64,000 nt of DNA, from contig SIAK01000001.1 of assembly GCA_009691805.1 (NCBI GenBank), forward strand, positions 114,384 through 178,383, read 5' to 3'. Source of the DNA: Phycisphaerales bacterium. Lineage in GTDB: Bacteria; Planctomycetota; Phycisphaerae; Phycisphaerales; SM1A02. Positions 29,785 to 40,041 of the stretch are shown one piece after another. The first letter of the stretch is position 1, and each line of letters opens with the position of its first letter. The translations under genes were made by a program, and so were the position numbers. The notes under the pieces were generated by a model that saw nothing but the letters and a program-made list of their open reading frames with translations, made no database searches and had not been told where the DNA came from.

Positions 29785-30780
29785 ATGGCATACCTCCAGC
29801 TTTCGTGCTCGCTTGCACTCGGCGTCGCGTTCATACTTGGAGGTTGCGGCGATGCAGCCGCGTCGAAGGCAGACGCAGGCAAGCCGATTGCTGCGACGTT
29901 GCAATTGAACTGGGTTGCCGAGCCGGAGTTTGGTGGCTTTTACGCTGCGCGCGATGGAGGATTCTTCAAAGACGCGGGACTCGATGTCACCGTGACGCAA
30001 GGCGGCGCGAGTATTCCGACGCCGCAATTGGTCGCGAGTGGCGCTGTAGATTTCGCGCTCGTTTCCGCATCGCAAATCCTCGAGATCGCGGCCGCGGGAG
30101 GTGATCTTGTCGCCCTCTTTACCGTTTTTCAAGACAACCCGCGCGGCGTGATGGTGCATGAGAGTGCGCCATGGAAAACGCTCGAGGAACTCTGGAGAAG
30201 CGATGCCACGATTGCCATTGAAGAGGGACTTGCGGAGTACGTCTGGGTGCAGTCGAAGTACAGCGGAGGCAAGCTGAAGTGTGTGCCGTACACAGGGTCG
30301 TTCGCTCAATTCGTTGCCGACCCAAGGATGGCGAATCAGTGTTACGTCACCGCCGAGCCTGTGCAATTGGCACTGCAGCAACCCCCCGTTCCTGTGCGCG
30401 TGTTCAATTTGAACGAAGCGGGATTCAATCCATACGAGTGCGTGGTTGTGACACGGCGCAGCTTCTTCGATGAGCATCGCACGCGTTGCGAAGCATTCGT
30501 CCACGCCTGTCAGCAAGGATGGAACGCGTACCTCAAGGATCCAACCGCAGCGCACGCGACCATGCACACGCTGAATCCAGCGATGAGTCTCGACGCGATG
30601 CTCGGCGCGTTCAAAGTGCAACAGGACTTGGTGGAATCTGATGACACGAAGCGACTGGGCATCGGCGCGATGACGGAAGCGCGCTGGCAGCAAACGATCG
30701 ATCAACTCTTCGAGATCAAGCGCATTCCCTCGAAGCCCGTCGCCGCAAGCATCTATCACTGGAATTCAAGCGGGAATTGA
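29785..30780 (+). CDS. ABC transporter substrate-binding protein (NMT1/THI5-like), lipoprotein
   Basis: Lipobox 'LGGCGD'; 'LQLNWVAEPEFGGFYAARDGGFFKDAGLDVTVTQGG...VDFALVSASQI' is an NMT1/THI5 signature; divergent from the ABC permease/ATPase. Confidence 0.88.
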   Translation: MAYLQLSCSLALGVAFILGGCGDAAASKADAGKPIAATLQLNWVAEPEFGGFYAARDGGFFKDAGLDVTVTQGGASIPTPQLVASGAVDFALVSASQILEIAAAGGDLVALFTVFQDNPRGVMVHESAPWKTLEELWRSDATIAIEEGLAEYVWVQSKYSGGKLKCVPYTGSFAQFVADPRMANQCYVTAEPVQLALQQPPVPVRVFNLNEAGFNPYECVVVTRRSFFDEHRTRCEAFVHACQQGWNAYLKDPTAAHATMHTLNPAMSLDAMLGAFKVQQDLVESDDTKRLGIGAMTEARWQQTIDQLFEIKRIPSKPVAASIYHWNSSGN

Positions 30781-30843
30781 GCGACGCGCAGATCGTCTGA
30801 CGTCACGCACGCGCCACACTCGCGCCGCGCGAGCGCTTAAATC

Positions 30844-33471
30844 TCACACATCGAGGTTCTTGACTTCAAGCGCATGCTTCTCGATGTAGGCGCGGCGGCG
30901 TTCCACATCTTCGCCCATGAGGACGGAGAAGAGCACATCTGCTTCGCTTGCGCTTTCGACCGTGACGCGCACGAGTGTGCGCCGCGTTGGATCCATCGTC
31001 GTTTCCCACAACTGCAGCGGTTCCATTTCGCCTAGACCCTTGAAGCGTTTCACTTCAATGCCGCGGCGACCAACCTCAAGCAGGCTCTTCACGATGCTCG
31101 GCACATTCGCAGCTTCGACAAGCCCTGTGTCCTTTTTGCCGGTGGAAACGGCGGCCTCGCCAGTTGTCGCATCGGTCTCGGTCACAGAGACAACTTCCAC
31201 CGCCTTCGCCTTCTTCGGATCCTCGACCGTCCATGCATAACGCGCGGGCAATCGTTCGCCCGTGACAGACTCTTCTTGCACGAGACCGTAGTCATCGATC
31301 GCGATGTGCCACGCTTGCAGCGCGACGAACAATCGCTCGAGCTCGCGATTTTCATGCAGCTCGCGCAGGCGTCCAAGCTTGCGTCGATCGACCTTCTGAT
31401 CGGGCGCGAGCGTGTCGTCGAGAATGAGTTCCATGCGCGCAACTTCCGCGCGCGCCGCTTCCTCGCTGTGGAAAAGCGCGGATCCTTCGTTGTGCACGAG
31501 GTGCCATGTTGGAAGTTTGTGCTGTCCAAGCGGATCTGCATGGCGCGCAGCAAGCAGGTGCAAGAACTGAATACCTCGTCGCTGCGAGACGCCGATGAGT
31601 TCGCCGAGTCGTTCAAGCGCACGCACCATCCGTCGAATCTCTTCGCCTTGTACGCGATGCAACGGCTGACCATCATCACCACGCACGACGAAACTAGCGT
31701 GTGGGATTGCAAGATTGACGAGCGACTCATTCATCTGACGATCGTTGAGCACATAGTGCGAATTTCGCCCGCGAATCACCTGATACAGCGGTGGTTGCGC
31801 GATGAAGATTTTCCCCTGTCGGACGAGCTCGCCCATGTGACGGAAGAGGAACGTGAGCAAGAGCGTGCGGATGTGCGAACCGTCCACATCGGCGTCAGTC
31901 ATGATGATGATGCGACCGTAACGTAACTTCGCGATATCGAAGTCTTCGCCGATGCCGCACTGCAATGCTTGAATGAGGATGCGGATTTCTTCGAACCCAA
32001 GCACCTTGTCGAGTCGCGCCTTTTCGACGTTGAGCAACTTGCCGCGCAGAGGAAGAATCGCTTGATGCACATGGTCGCGTCCACCCTTGGCGCTTCCACC
32101 TGCGGAATCTCCCTCGACGATGAACATCTCGGTGCGCTCAACATCATCCGACGAGCAGTCGGAAAGTTTGTGAGGCATGCCGCCAGACTCAAGCGCGCCC
32201 TTGCGCTTGATCAGTTCGCGAGCTTTGCGTGCAGCCTCGCGCGCTTCCGCAGCGAGCACAGCGCGCAGACTCATCTCCTTCGCTTCCTTGGGATGCTCTT
32301 CGAGCCAGGCAGCGAGTTTTTCAGAGAGCGCTGCAGAAACAAACGTTTCGATCTCTTCGTTGAGCAGCTTCTCCTTCGTCTGATTGTTGAACTGCGGATT
32401 GGGCAGTTTCACGCTGACGACGGTGACAAGTCCTTCGCGAAGATCATCGCCACTCGGCACGAGATCCTTGATGTAGTTGTTCTTGCGCGCGTAGCTGTTA
32501 ATCGTGCGCGTGAGTGCAGCCTTGAAGCCTTGCACGTGCGTTCCGCCGTCGCGATTGGGAATGTTGTTGCCGAACGCGAGCGTCGTCTCGTTGGAGCTGT
32601 CCGTGTATTGCATCGCGAAGTCGAGCGTGAACGATTGCGCCCGATCTTCCGTCGTAAACGCGATCACGGGTGATTGTCTCGTCTTCTCACGGTTCATCCA
32701 CGCGACATAGCCGCCGATGCCTTCTGCACGGGGAAACGTGAGGTCGCGCATGTCGCCGTTCTTGTCGACGCGCTCGTCGACGAGTCGAATGACGACACCA
32801 GGATTGAGAAAGCTCAATTCACGAAGTCGGTGTTCAAGCGTTTCGAAACGGAACTCGATATCGGGAAAAATCGTGGTGTCCGGAAGAAACGAGATTGTCG
32901 TTCCCGATCGCTTCGTGCCCATCGGAAGCGGAGTCGTCGTTGCAATTTGGCGCAACGGCTCGGTGACTTCTCCACGCGCGAATGCGATGTGATACGTCTT
33001 CTCGTTCTTCAGAACTTCGACGACAGTCCATTCCGACAGCGCGTTGACGCACTTCACGCCAACACCGTGGAGACCTCCCGAAACCTTGTACGCGTTGTCG
33101 CTGAACTTTCCACCCGCGTGCACTTCCGTCAGAATCACTTCGACCGCGGGGCGACCGTTGATCGACGGATCCTCGTGGCGCATGAGATCCACCGGCATGC
33201 CGCGACCGTCATCAATCACAGTGCAGCTGCCGTCGACGCCGATGCGCACGGTCACGGAAGTTGCGAAGCCAGCCATCACCTCATCGATCGCGTTGTCGAC
33301 GCACTCGTAGACCAGGTGGTGCAGCGCGTTGAGCCCCGTTCCGCCGACGTACATGCCTGGTCGCTTACGAATCGCTTCGAGTCCTTCGAGGACCTGAATC
33401 GATTCAGCGGTGTACTCCGCGAGTGCTGCAACAGGCGGGATTTCAGAAGCGGGAGTGTGGATTTCGGGCAT
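30844..33471 (-). CDS. gyrB: DNA gyrase subunit B
   Basis: 'LEAIRKRPGMYVGGTGLNALHHLVYECVDNAIDE', 'TEMFIVEGDSAGGSAKGGRD', 'IIIMTDADVDGSHIRTLLLTFLFR', 'RFKGLGEMEPLQLWETTMDPTRRTL'. Confidence 0.97.
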   Translation of the reverse strand: MPEIHTPASEIPPVAALAEYTAESIQVLEGLEAIRKRPGMYVGGTGLNALHHLVYECVDNAIDEVMAGFATSVTVRIGVDGSCTVIDDGRGMPVDLMRHEDPSINGRPAVEVILTEVHAGGKFSDNAYKVSGGLHGVGVKCVNALSEWTVVEVLKNEKTYHIAFARGEVTEPLRQIATTTPLPMGTKRSGTTISFLPDTTIFPDIEFRFETLEHRLRELSFLNPGVVIRLVDERVDKNGDMRDLTFPRAEGIGGYVAWMNREKTRQSPVIAFTTEDRAQSFTLDFAMQYTDSSNETTLAFGNNIPNRDGGTHVQGFKAALTRTINSYARKNNYIKDLVPSGDDLREGLVTVVSVKLPNPQFNNQTKEKLLNEEIETFVSAALSEKLAAWLEEHPKEAKEMSLRAVLAAEAREAARKARELIKRKGALESGGMPHKLSDCSSDDVERTEMFIVEGDSAGGSAKGGRDHVHQAILPLRGKLLNVEKARLDKVLGFEEIRILIQALQCGIGEDFDIAKLRYGRIIIMTDADVDGSHIRTLLLTFLFRHMGELVRQGKIFIAQPPLYQVIRGRNSHYVLNDRQMNESLVNLAIPHASFVVRGDDGQPLHRVQGEEIRRMVRALERLGELIGVSQRRGIQFLHLLAARHADPLGQHKLPTWHLVHNEGSALFHSEEAARAEVARMELILDDTLAPDQKVDRRKLGRLRELHENRELERLFVALQAWHIAIDDYGLVQEESVTGERLPARYAWTVEDPKKAKAVEVVSVTETDATTGEAAVSTGKKDTGLVEAANVPSIVKSLLEVGRRGIEVKRFKGLGEMEPLQLWETTMDPTRRTLVRVTVESASEADVLFSVLMGEDVERRRAYIEKHALEVKNLDV

Positions 33472-33767
33472 AGGAAAATCGCGAGGGAATTCGATCTCGC
33501 GCAGTGCATTTTCGCGAACCTGTAGCCTACCAAAACCCCTTCCTTTTTTGGTGAAACAGCACTCTTCGGAGGTGCCATTCTTGACCCAATCTCGCGCGAA
33601 TTTTGAGGCAGATTTGGAGCGCAGGAGTCGATGCGGAGAGAACTTTCGGAGGACTCGCGCGTTCTATACTTCAGCCCCGCGAGAGGAGTGACGCACGAGC
33701 GCAGCAAATGCCGATGAATGTGCTCCGCAAGCCTCAAGCGACACGGTGTGAGACCTCCTGTTTAGTG

Positions 33768-34655
33768 ATGGAAAGTGAAGCCGACCGCATCATGGAACGA
33801 ACCCCACACGAAACACGGATTGCACCCTTCGCGGATTCCGCTGCAGCGCGTGAACCGATGGATGCTGTCGCCGATCCGCTGCGCACGAGCGCGCTTCTTT
33901 CACCACAGGCATTGACCGCAAGTGGACGGCGAGCATTCCTCGGCATCGCGACACTTTTTACGCTCGCAGCATGCGCGCCGAAGCAAACGACTGCAATCAG
34001 TTCAGCTCCGAGTCGACCCGATGGCATTTGGGATAGCGGACCTGCTGCTGCGACGACTGCGCGCGCGTCTGCACCGACGCAGCCGAAGCAGATAGCGAAA
34101 GCACCTGCGACTGCTCTCGTGAGTTCTGGCGGTCCTGCCGCGCTCGCTTGGGCGAAGCCTCGCGGACTTTGGGCGAAAGGTGCGCCTGAGATTGCACTCA
34201 TGAATCCGATGCTTCCCGTGACTTCCATCACGGTGCATCACGATGGTCTTGACAAGTTAGTGACTGGAACGGGTACGCAAGAGATGGCAGATCGCATTGA
34301 TCTCTATCGCGTCGGTCATCGCGCGAAGGGTTGGGGCGACATCGGCTATCACCTCATCATCGATCGTTCAGGCGCGCTTTGGCAAGGGCGATCGATTCGT
34401 TTCCAAGGCGCGCATGTGAAGAATCGCAATGAGGGAAACATTGGCGTGCTTGTGATGGGCAACTTTCAGATTCAGCAGCCGACAAAGGCGCAACTGACAA
34501 CGCTGACGCGCGTGCTCACCGACTTGCGCATGCAATATCACGTCGCGAAACCTCGCATCTATTCGCATCGCGAATGGAAGGGCGCTGCGACAAGTTGCCC
34601 TGGCGACAAACTACAACTTGCGTTTGCGAAAATCCGCGTTGCGCAACGCGCTTGA
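33768..34655 (+). CDS. N-acetylmuramoyl-L-alanine amidase / PGRP-type (Amidase_2) predicted lipoprotein
   Basis: 'SITVHHDGLDKL', 'WGDIGYHLIIDRSGALWQGR', 'NEGNIGVLVMGNF', 'IYSHREWKGAATSCPGDKL'; 'GRRAFLGIATLFTLAACAP' export motif. Start uncertain within ORF 33603..34655. Confidence 0.87.
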   Translation: MESEADRIMERTPHETRIAPFADSAAAREPMDAVADPLRTSALLSPQALTASGRRAFLGIATLFTLAACAPKQTTAISSAPSRPDGIWDSGPAAATTARASAPTQPKQIAKAPATALVSSGGPAALAWAKPRGLWAKGAPEIALMNPMLPVTSITVHHDGLDKLVTGTGTQEMADRIDLYRVGHRAKGWGDIGYHLIIDRSGALWQGRSIRFQGAHVKNRNEGNIGVLVMGNFQIQQPTKAQLTTLTRVLTDLRMQYHVAKPRIYSHREWKGAATSCPGDKLQLAFAKIRVAQRA

Positions 34656-34667
34656 TGCGCGCGCCGA

Positions 34668-34946
34668 TCACTTCGTGTCGCGTCGCGGTGCGAAGTCTTG
34701 CGCGAAGATGCCCGTCTTCACGCGCTCATCATCGGCTGCGAGCTTCGCTTCAAACTTCGGATCCGCGGCTTCTTGTTTGTTGACAAGCTTCCACGCAACC
34801 CAACCGATCGCTGCCATGCCAACAAGTGTCACCGCATAGACGAGAAGGGTCGGCACGAGTCCGAGTGGCGCCGCCTTCGTCAACGTGGGAACTGCATCCG
34901 CAGCAGCGGGCGGAACGAGAAGCAGGAGTGGGGTGAAGTCGAACAC
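34668..34946 (-). CDS. Hypothetical single-TM membrane protein
   Basis: Short ORF with TM 'GLVPTLLVYAVTLVGMAAIGWVAWKLV' downstream of xylB; GTG 34946 candidate start. Confidence 0.55.
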   Translation of the reverse strand: MFDFTPLLLLVPPAAADAVPTLTKAAPLGLVPTLLVYAVTLVGMAAIGWVAWKLVNKQEAADPKFEAKLAADDERVKTGIFAQDFAPRRDTK

Positions 34947-34966
34947 GCGCAGGAGTGTAGGGATAA

Positions 34967-36487
34967 TCAGTGTCGGAAACCTTGCGCGTGGCGCGTGGCT
35001 TCGTCGAACTTCACATGCGCGCGCGCGAGCCGCGAAGCATCGACGCCTGGCATGATGGAGCAGCGCTCGCGCACCGTCGCCGCACACGCCGCTTCGACGC
35101 TTGCAAACGCGCCTGCTCCAACAGCAGCGAGAATTGCCGCACCCATCGCGGCGCCCGCATCCGTTTCGAGAAGCGCAATCTCAGCATCAAACGCGTCGGC
35201 ACAGAGTTGTCGCCAGAACGGACTCTTCGCGCCGCCTCCCGAAAGTCGCACGCGATTGACTTTCAATCCAAGCGAGCGAAGCACAGTGATGTTCCCCGCG
35301 AGCGCGAAGGTAATGCCTTCAAACACAGCACGCGCAATGTCATCTCGCGTGTGCGTCACATCAAGACCGAGGAATCCGCCGCGCATGTGCGCATCAGGAA
35401 TCGGGCAGCGCTCGCCCGTGAGATACGGCAAGAAGACGAGTCCACGCGCGCCTGGCGTTGAGCGCGCGGCGCGTGCCGCGAGGATGTCATAGGCATCGAC
35501 ACCGCGTTGCGAGGCTTCCGCAATCGCGTCCGTCGCAAGGTGATCCCGAAACCAACGCAAGCTTCCGCCTGCAGACAGCACGACACCCATGAGATGCCAC
35601 TTTGCAGGAATCGCGTGACAGAATGCATGCAGTTCGCCATGTGGAGTCGCGCGCCACTGCGCGCTCGGCGCAAAGAGCACGCCACTCGTTCCGATCACGC
35701 ACGAAACAGTTCCCTCTTCAACGATGCCGCTTCCAATCGCGCCTGCTGCTTGGTCGCCCGCACCGCCTGCGATGCCGATACCAACGCGCAAGCCGAGTGC
35801 GTGCGCTGCGGCGGAGGAGAGCGTTGACGAATGCACCGGCGACTCGGCGATGTCAGGAAAAAGTGAACGCGCGAAACCGAGCGTCGAGAGAAGTTCCGTG
35901 CTCCAGGTGCGATGTGCGCAATCGAAAACGCCCGTACCGGACGCATCACTTGGTTCGCCCATCATCACGCCGCTGAGTCGATAGCGAAGCCAGTCTTTAG
36001 GCAGCAGCACATGCGCCGTTGCGGCAAACAGCGCAGGCTCATGCTCCTTCATCCATTGCAGTTTCGGCGCTTGAAAGCCTGAAAAGATGCGGTTTCCAGT
36101 TGTTCGCAGCAGCGTGGCGAGACCAGGTGCGCGCATCCACCGATCGCAGATGTCCGCGCTGCGAGAATCATTCCACAAGATGCAAGGGCGAAGAACTGCG
36201 CCCTGCGCATCGAGGGCAACAAGTCCATGCATTTGTCCAGAGAGACCGATCGCGGCAACGCGCGTGGATGCGTTCGCGCCCGCAAGCGCGACCACCGCAT
36301 GCGTTGCTGCGATGGAGGACGTCCACCAATCTTCAGGCGACTGCTCCGACCAACCCGCGCGTGGATACGCAACAGGATGCTCCGCACTCGCCTCTGCAAC
36401 AAGCGCGCCCTCGGCATCGACGAGCACCGCTTTGGTGCTCGTCGTGCCGAGATCAAGACCTAAGAAAAGATCGCTCTGTGTCATCAC
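34967..36487 (-). CDS. xylB: Xylulokinase (FGGY family)
   Basis: 'DLFLGLDLGTTSTKAVLVDAEG', 'GLSGQMHGLVALD', 'NDSRSADICDRWM', 'GGAGDQAAGAIGSGIVEEGTVSCVIGTSGVLF', 'RLSGGGAKSPFWRQLCADAF'. Confidence 0.94.
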   Translation of the reverse strand: MMTQSDLFLGLDLGTTSTKAVLVDAEGALVAEASAEHPVAYPRAGWSEQSPEDWWTSSIAATHAVVALAGANASTRVAAIGLSGQMHGLVALDAQGAVLRPCILWNDSRSADICDRWMRAPGLATLLRTTGNRIFSGFQAPKLQWMKEHEPALFAATAHVLLPKDWLRYRLSGVMMGEPSDASGTGVFDCAHRTWSTELLSTLGFARSLFPDIAESPVHSSTLSSAAAHALGLRVGIGIAGGAGDQAAGAIGSGIVEEGTVSCVIGTSGVLFAPSAQWRATPHGELHAFCHAIPAKWHLMGVVLSAGGSLRWFRDHLATDAIAEASQRGVDAYDILAARAARSTPGARGLVFLPYLTGERCPIPDAHMRGGFLGLDVTHTRDDIARAVFEGITFALAGNITVLRSLGLKVNRVRLSGGGAKSPFWRQLCADAFDAEIALLETDAGAAMGAAILAAVGAGAFASVEAACAATVRERCSIMPGVDASRLARAHVKFDEATRHAQGFRH

Positions 36488-36494
36488 CCGCAGT

Positions 36495-37004
36495 TTACGA
36501 CTTCTTCGCTGCTGGCTTCACCCAGATCTTCTTTGCGTCGACGGTGCAGTTGCCCTTGTCATCGACACTCGCCACAACACCTTCGACCACGATGACCGCG
36601 AGCGGCGCGAGACCATGCACACCATTCGCGTCACACTTCAGCAACTTGCCTGAAGCATCGACGATTTGCACCATGAGCATGTTCGCCTTCTTCGATTCCG
36701 CAGATTCGCAGCAGTAATCCCAAGGCTTACCGCAAGTGTCGCCTTCGATTTCGTCGCAGCTCTTCAACGCACGATCCGCAACCATGAACGACGCGCGGTT
36801 CTTCACGAAGGGTTCCGCGCGTCCGCCGATTTTCGCTTCAAACACAACCGTGTCACCTTGCTTCGTGTTCTTCTTCACCCATGACGCGCTCTTCGCATCT
36901 TTGGGCATTGCTTCGATGAAGACTGCCGCGGGAATGGAAGGAGGAGTAGCGGCAGGTGGTTCCGAGAGTGCGAGCGTGAGTGCGAAGAGGAATGCAGTCA
37001 ACAT
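36495..37004 (-). CDS. Secreted hypothetical protein with a Cys cluster
   Basis: Signal peptide; 'KSCDEIEGDTCGKPWDYCCESAESKKANMLMVQIVDASGKLLKCD'; 25 bp from the end of the efflux permease gene, same strand. Confidence 0.7.
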   Translation of the reverse strand: MLTAFLFALTLALSEPPAATPPSIPAAVFIEAMPKDAKSASWVKKNTKQGDTVVFEAKIGGRAEPFVKNRASFMVADRALKSCDEIEGDTCGKPWDYCCESAESKKANMLMVQIVDASGKLLKCDANGVHGLAPLAVIVVEGVVASVDDKGNCTVDAKKIWVKPAAKKS

Positions 37005-37028
37005 GAGAATCTCCTAAACAAGAATGAA

Positions 37029-38186
37029 TCAAGAACGAAGTGCGGACGGAATTGGAAGTGTGAGACAGCGGACGATGGCAGGGATTGCGCCGAGCAATCC
37101 GAGAAGAACGCCCGCAAGAAGTGCTGCGAGCAGTGACGAAGGATCGACAGCGAGCCCGAACGAGCCCATGGAAAATCGAATGGCAACACCGTCAAGGAGT
37201 GCGAGTCCGATCACGCAGGCGACGAGCGATCCACTCACGCAAGCGACGGTGGATTCGACAATCAGCGAGGCAGCGATTGCGAAGCGACTGAAGCCGAGCG
37301 CTTGCAGCGTGCCGACTTCTCGTACGCGAGAAGCAAATGCGGCGTACATCGCGTTGACACCACCGAGCACGCCACCCGAAGAAATCAAGATCGCAGTCAC
37401 GAGCACAAGGAGACGAATGGGAGCGAAAAATTCCGCCAATTGTGCGAAGTACGCGTGCTCGGTCATCGCGATTGATTCGAGGTCGAGTCGCGAAGAGGTG
37501 AATGCGTCGACATCGCCGATCTCAGCGGTGCCGAGTGCTGCGATGACGCAGGAATAGGTCGTGCGCTGCGTGAGTTGCGCGAGTCGATCGAGCCGCATCC
37601 AGAATTCGCCGTGCATGACAGTGCCTGGTGCTTCAAAGACGCCCACGATTTCAAACGGTACACCTGCAATCGCGACGTGCGAGCCTAACGCTGAGCCTGG
37701 AACTTTCGCGAGCGCCTCAGGCCCTGCGGCGACTTCGTCACTACCACGCGCTGGCCAACGACCTTCGCGCAGTCGCACTTGTGGGTGCACTGCAAACGCC
37801 ATCGGTTCAAATCCCCGCACAAGAACGGGCGGCGCGTCCTCTGCGCTCACCGCATCGACAAGCGAGACTGGCATCGCAGTGTGTATCTCACTCGAGACTG
37901 CCGGTTGCCCTGCAAGCATCGCAAGACCGTCGACGCTCGCCGCAAGAATCGAACCCGTCGAGGGCGGAATCTCACTGCGCTCCACGCTCTCTTCACTTCC
38001 TGAACCGACCACGAATGCATTCGTTGCAAGCCCTGATGCGGTCATTGCAGTTTCCATGCCGCGCGAGAACGCAACCGAGCCTAGAACAAGCGTGCACACG
38101 AGCGCGCTTCCACCAATCACGAGGAGTAGTCGCTTGGGGCTTCGACCGAGATTGCGAATCGCGTAATCAAAGGGAAGGAGTTTCAT
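37029..38186 (-). CDS. MacB/FtsX-type ABC transporter permease
   Basis: 'AIRNLGRSPKRLLLVIGGSALVCTLVLG', 'VREVGTLQALGFSRFAIAASLIVESTVACVSG'; ATG 38186 overlaps the upstream stop. Confidence 0.9.
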   Translation of the reverse strand: MKLLPFDYAIRNLGRSPKRLLLVIGGSALVCTLVLGSVAFSRGMETAMTASGLATNAFVVGSGSEESVERSEIPPSTGSILAASVDGLAMLAGQPAVSSEIHTAMPVSLVDAVSAEDAPPVLVRGFEPMAFAVHPQVRLREGRWPARGSDEVAAGPEALAKVPGSALGSHVAIAGVPFEIVGVFEAPGTVMHGEFWMRLDRLAQLTQRTTYSCVIAALGTAEIGDVDAFTSSRLDLESIAMTEHAYFAQLAEFFAPIRLLVLVTAILISSGGVLGGVNAMYAAFASRVREVGTLQALGFSRFAIAASLIVESTVACVSGSLVACVIGLALLDGVAIRFSMGSFGLAVDPSSLLAALLAGVLLGLLGAIPAIVRCLTLPIPSALRS

Positions 38187-39337
38187 GCGCCTCTCATCCC
38201 TTCCACGATGCTTCGACGTGCTGCACTCAGCGCGGGCACGAATCCAGCGAGTATGCCGACCACACACGCGGCGACAATCGAGAGCAGCGAGATGCTGATC
38301 GACGATTGAAACTCCACGCTCACGCCTTCCGCGCCAAGTCCAAATTGCCCGAAGAAAAGCGTGAAATACGCAGCACTCGCGCCAAGGATGCTGCCCGCAA
38401 GTGCGAGCGCGAGGCTCTCGACGACAACACTCCACGCGACGAGGCCTCCGTGGAATCCAACCGATTGGAGGATGGCAATCTCGCGCGTGCGCGATTCAAG
38501 CGACAGCACGATCGCGTTGGCAACGAGTGCGAACACCGCGATGAGTGCGCCGATGCCGAGCCATCCCGCGAACGCTGCGATCGCGACGAGGTCCTCGGCT
38601 GCGCGGGCGACGAATGCTTTCTCAGGTCGCGTTGAAGTCGGGGCGCGATCAGGCGCGAAGTGTGCATCAATCGCGCGCGCGACTTCATGGATGCGCGTTG
38701 CGTCATGCACTTCGACTTCAAACTGCGTGACATCACCACCTTGGACGCCACCCATCGCACTTTGCAAGAACGGAAGTTGGACATAGCAAGCATTGCGATC
38801 TTGCGGTCCATCACTCTCGACGATGCCGCCGACCGTCACACTCACGCCAGCGCTTGTGAAGTTGTCGCCAACCTTGAGTCCGCGACGCGCCGCGAGTGCG
38901 CTGCCCACAAGCGCGCCGTTGCCGCGTGAGAGAAACGCGTCAAACGACCCGTCAAGCACGCGCAGACGATGCGCGAGGACTGCCTTGGCATCCACGGCGC
39001 GCACGCCACGAAAGACGACGACATCAAGGCTCGCGCGACAGTTCGACACATTGATCTGCATCGGAATCGCGCTCTTCACGCCTTCGATCTTCAGGAGATC
39101 GTCCACGTACCGCTCAGGAATCTTGCTTGTAAATGGGCAGAAACGGTTCGCGCGATAGACGATGAGTCGCGTGTCACCTTGCGAAGCATTCGTTGCTTCC
39201 GAGACTCCGCGATGGACAGCGCGTTCTGCAGAAAGCAGAAACGTCGCCACCGCAATGCCGAGGACCGCGAGTGCGCCGCGCAACCGATTGCGACTGAGCA
39301 TGCGAAGCGAAAGAGCGGCAACACGCCAGAAGATCAA
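38183..39337 (-). CDS. MacB/FtsX-type ABC transporter permease
   Basis: '[28 protein letters not shown]', '[38 protein letters not shown]'. Confidence 0.9.
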   Translation of the reverse strand: MIFWRVAALSLRMLSRNRLRGALAVLGIAVATFLLSAERAVHRGVSEATNASQGDTRLIVYRANRFCPFTSKIPERYVDDLLKIEGVKSAIPMQINVSNCRASLDVVVFRGVRAVDAKAVLAHRLRVLDGSFDAFLSRGNGALVGSALAARRGLKVGDNFTSAGVSVTVGGIVESDGPQDRNACYVQLPFLQSAMGGVQGGDVTQFEVEVHDATRIHEVARAIDAHFAPDRAPTSTRPEKAFVARAAEDLVAIAAFAGWLGIGALIAVFALVANAIVLSLESRTREIAILQSVGFHGGLVAWSVVVESLALALAGSILGASAAYFTLFFGQFGLGAEGVSVEFQSSISISLLSIVAACVVGILAGFVPALSAARRSIVEGMRGA

Positions 39338-40041
39338 TGTGCACCTCCTGCGGAAGTTGCACGGAGCAACTGCCCTTTGTCGAGATGCAATGCAATCTGC
39401 GCGCGATGCGCGGCAGCAGGGTCATGCGTCACCATCACGATGGTGCGACCATGCACGCGGTTGAGTTCACTCAGAAGGTCGAGCACCATCGTCGCGCTTT
39501 CGCGATCAAGATCGCCCGTCGGTTCATCCGCGAGCAGCAGCGGGGGTTCCGCAACGATCGCGCGCGCGATTGCGACGCGCTGTTCTTGCCCGCCAGAAAG
39601 TTGCCGAGGGAAATGATCCGCGCGGTCGGAAAGGAGCACCGTCGCAAGTGCGGCTTCCACGCGTTGCGCGCGTTCGCGACGCGTCATCGAGTGCAGGAGC
39701 AAGGGAAGTTCGACATTCTCATACGCCGTAAGAACGGGCACGAGGTTGTAGGACTGGAAAATGATGCCCACTTCATGCGCTCGCCAAGCGGCGAGTTGAT
39801 TGCGACTCATCGCCGCGAGATTGTTGTCCCCAATCCACAAACTGCCCGAGGTCACCGAGTCGATGCCCGCAATGAGGTTCAACAATGTCGTTTTGCCGGA
39901 GCCGCTTGGCCCCATGAGCGAGACGAAGGAGCCGCGCTCGATTTCGAGATCGAGGTCGCGCAGCGGCACGATTTCTTGATCACCCTTGTGATAGACCTTG
40001 GTCAGTTTCGAACAGCGAATGAAGGCGTTTCCGTCATTCAT
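39334..40041 (-). CDS. LolD/MacB-type ABC transporter ATP-binding protein
   Basis: '[20 protein letters not shown]', '[35 protein letters not shown]'. Confidence 0.95.
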   Translation of the reverse strand: MNDGNAFIRCSKLTKVYHKGDQEIVPLRDLDLEIERGSFVSLMGPSGSGKTTLLNLIAGIDSVTSGSLWIGDNNLAAMSRNQLAAWRAHEVGIIFQSYNLVPVLTAYENVELPLLLHSMTRRERAQRVEAALATVLLSDRADHFPRQLSGGQEQRVAIARAIVAEPPLLLADEPTGDLDRESATMVLDLLSELNRVHGRTIVMVTHDPAAAHRAQIALHLDKGQLLRATSAGGAH

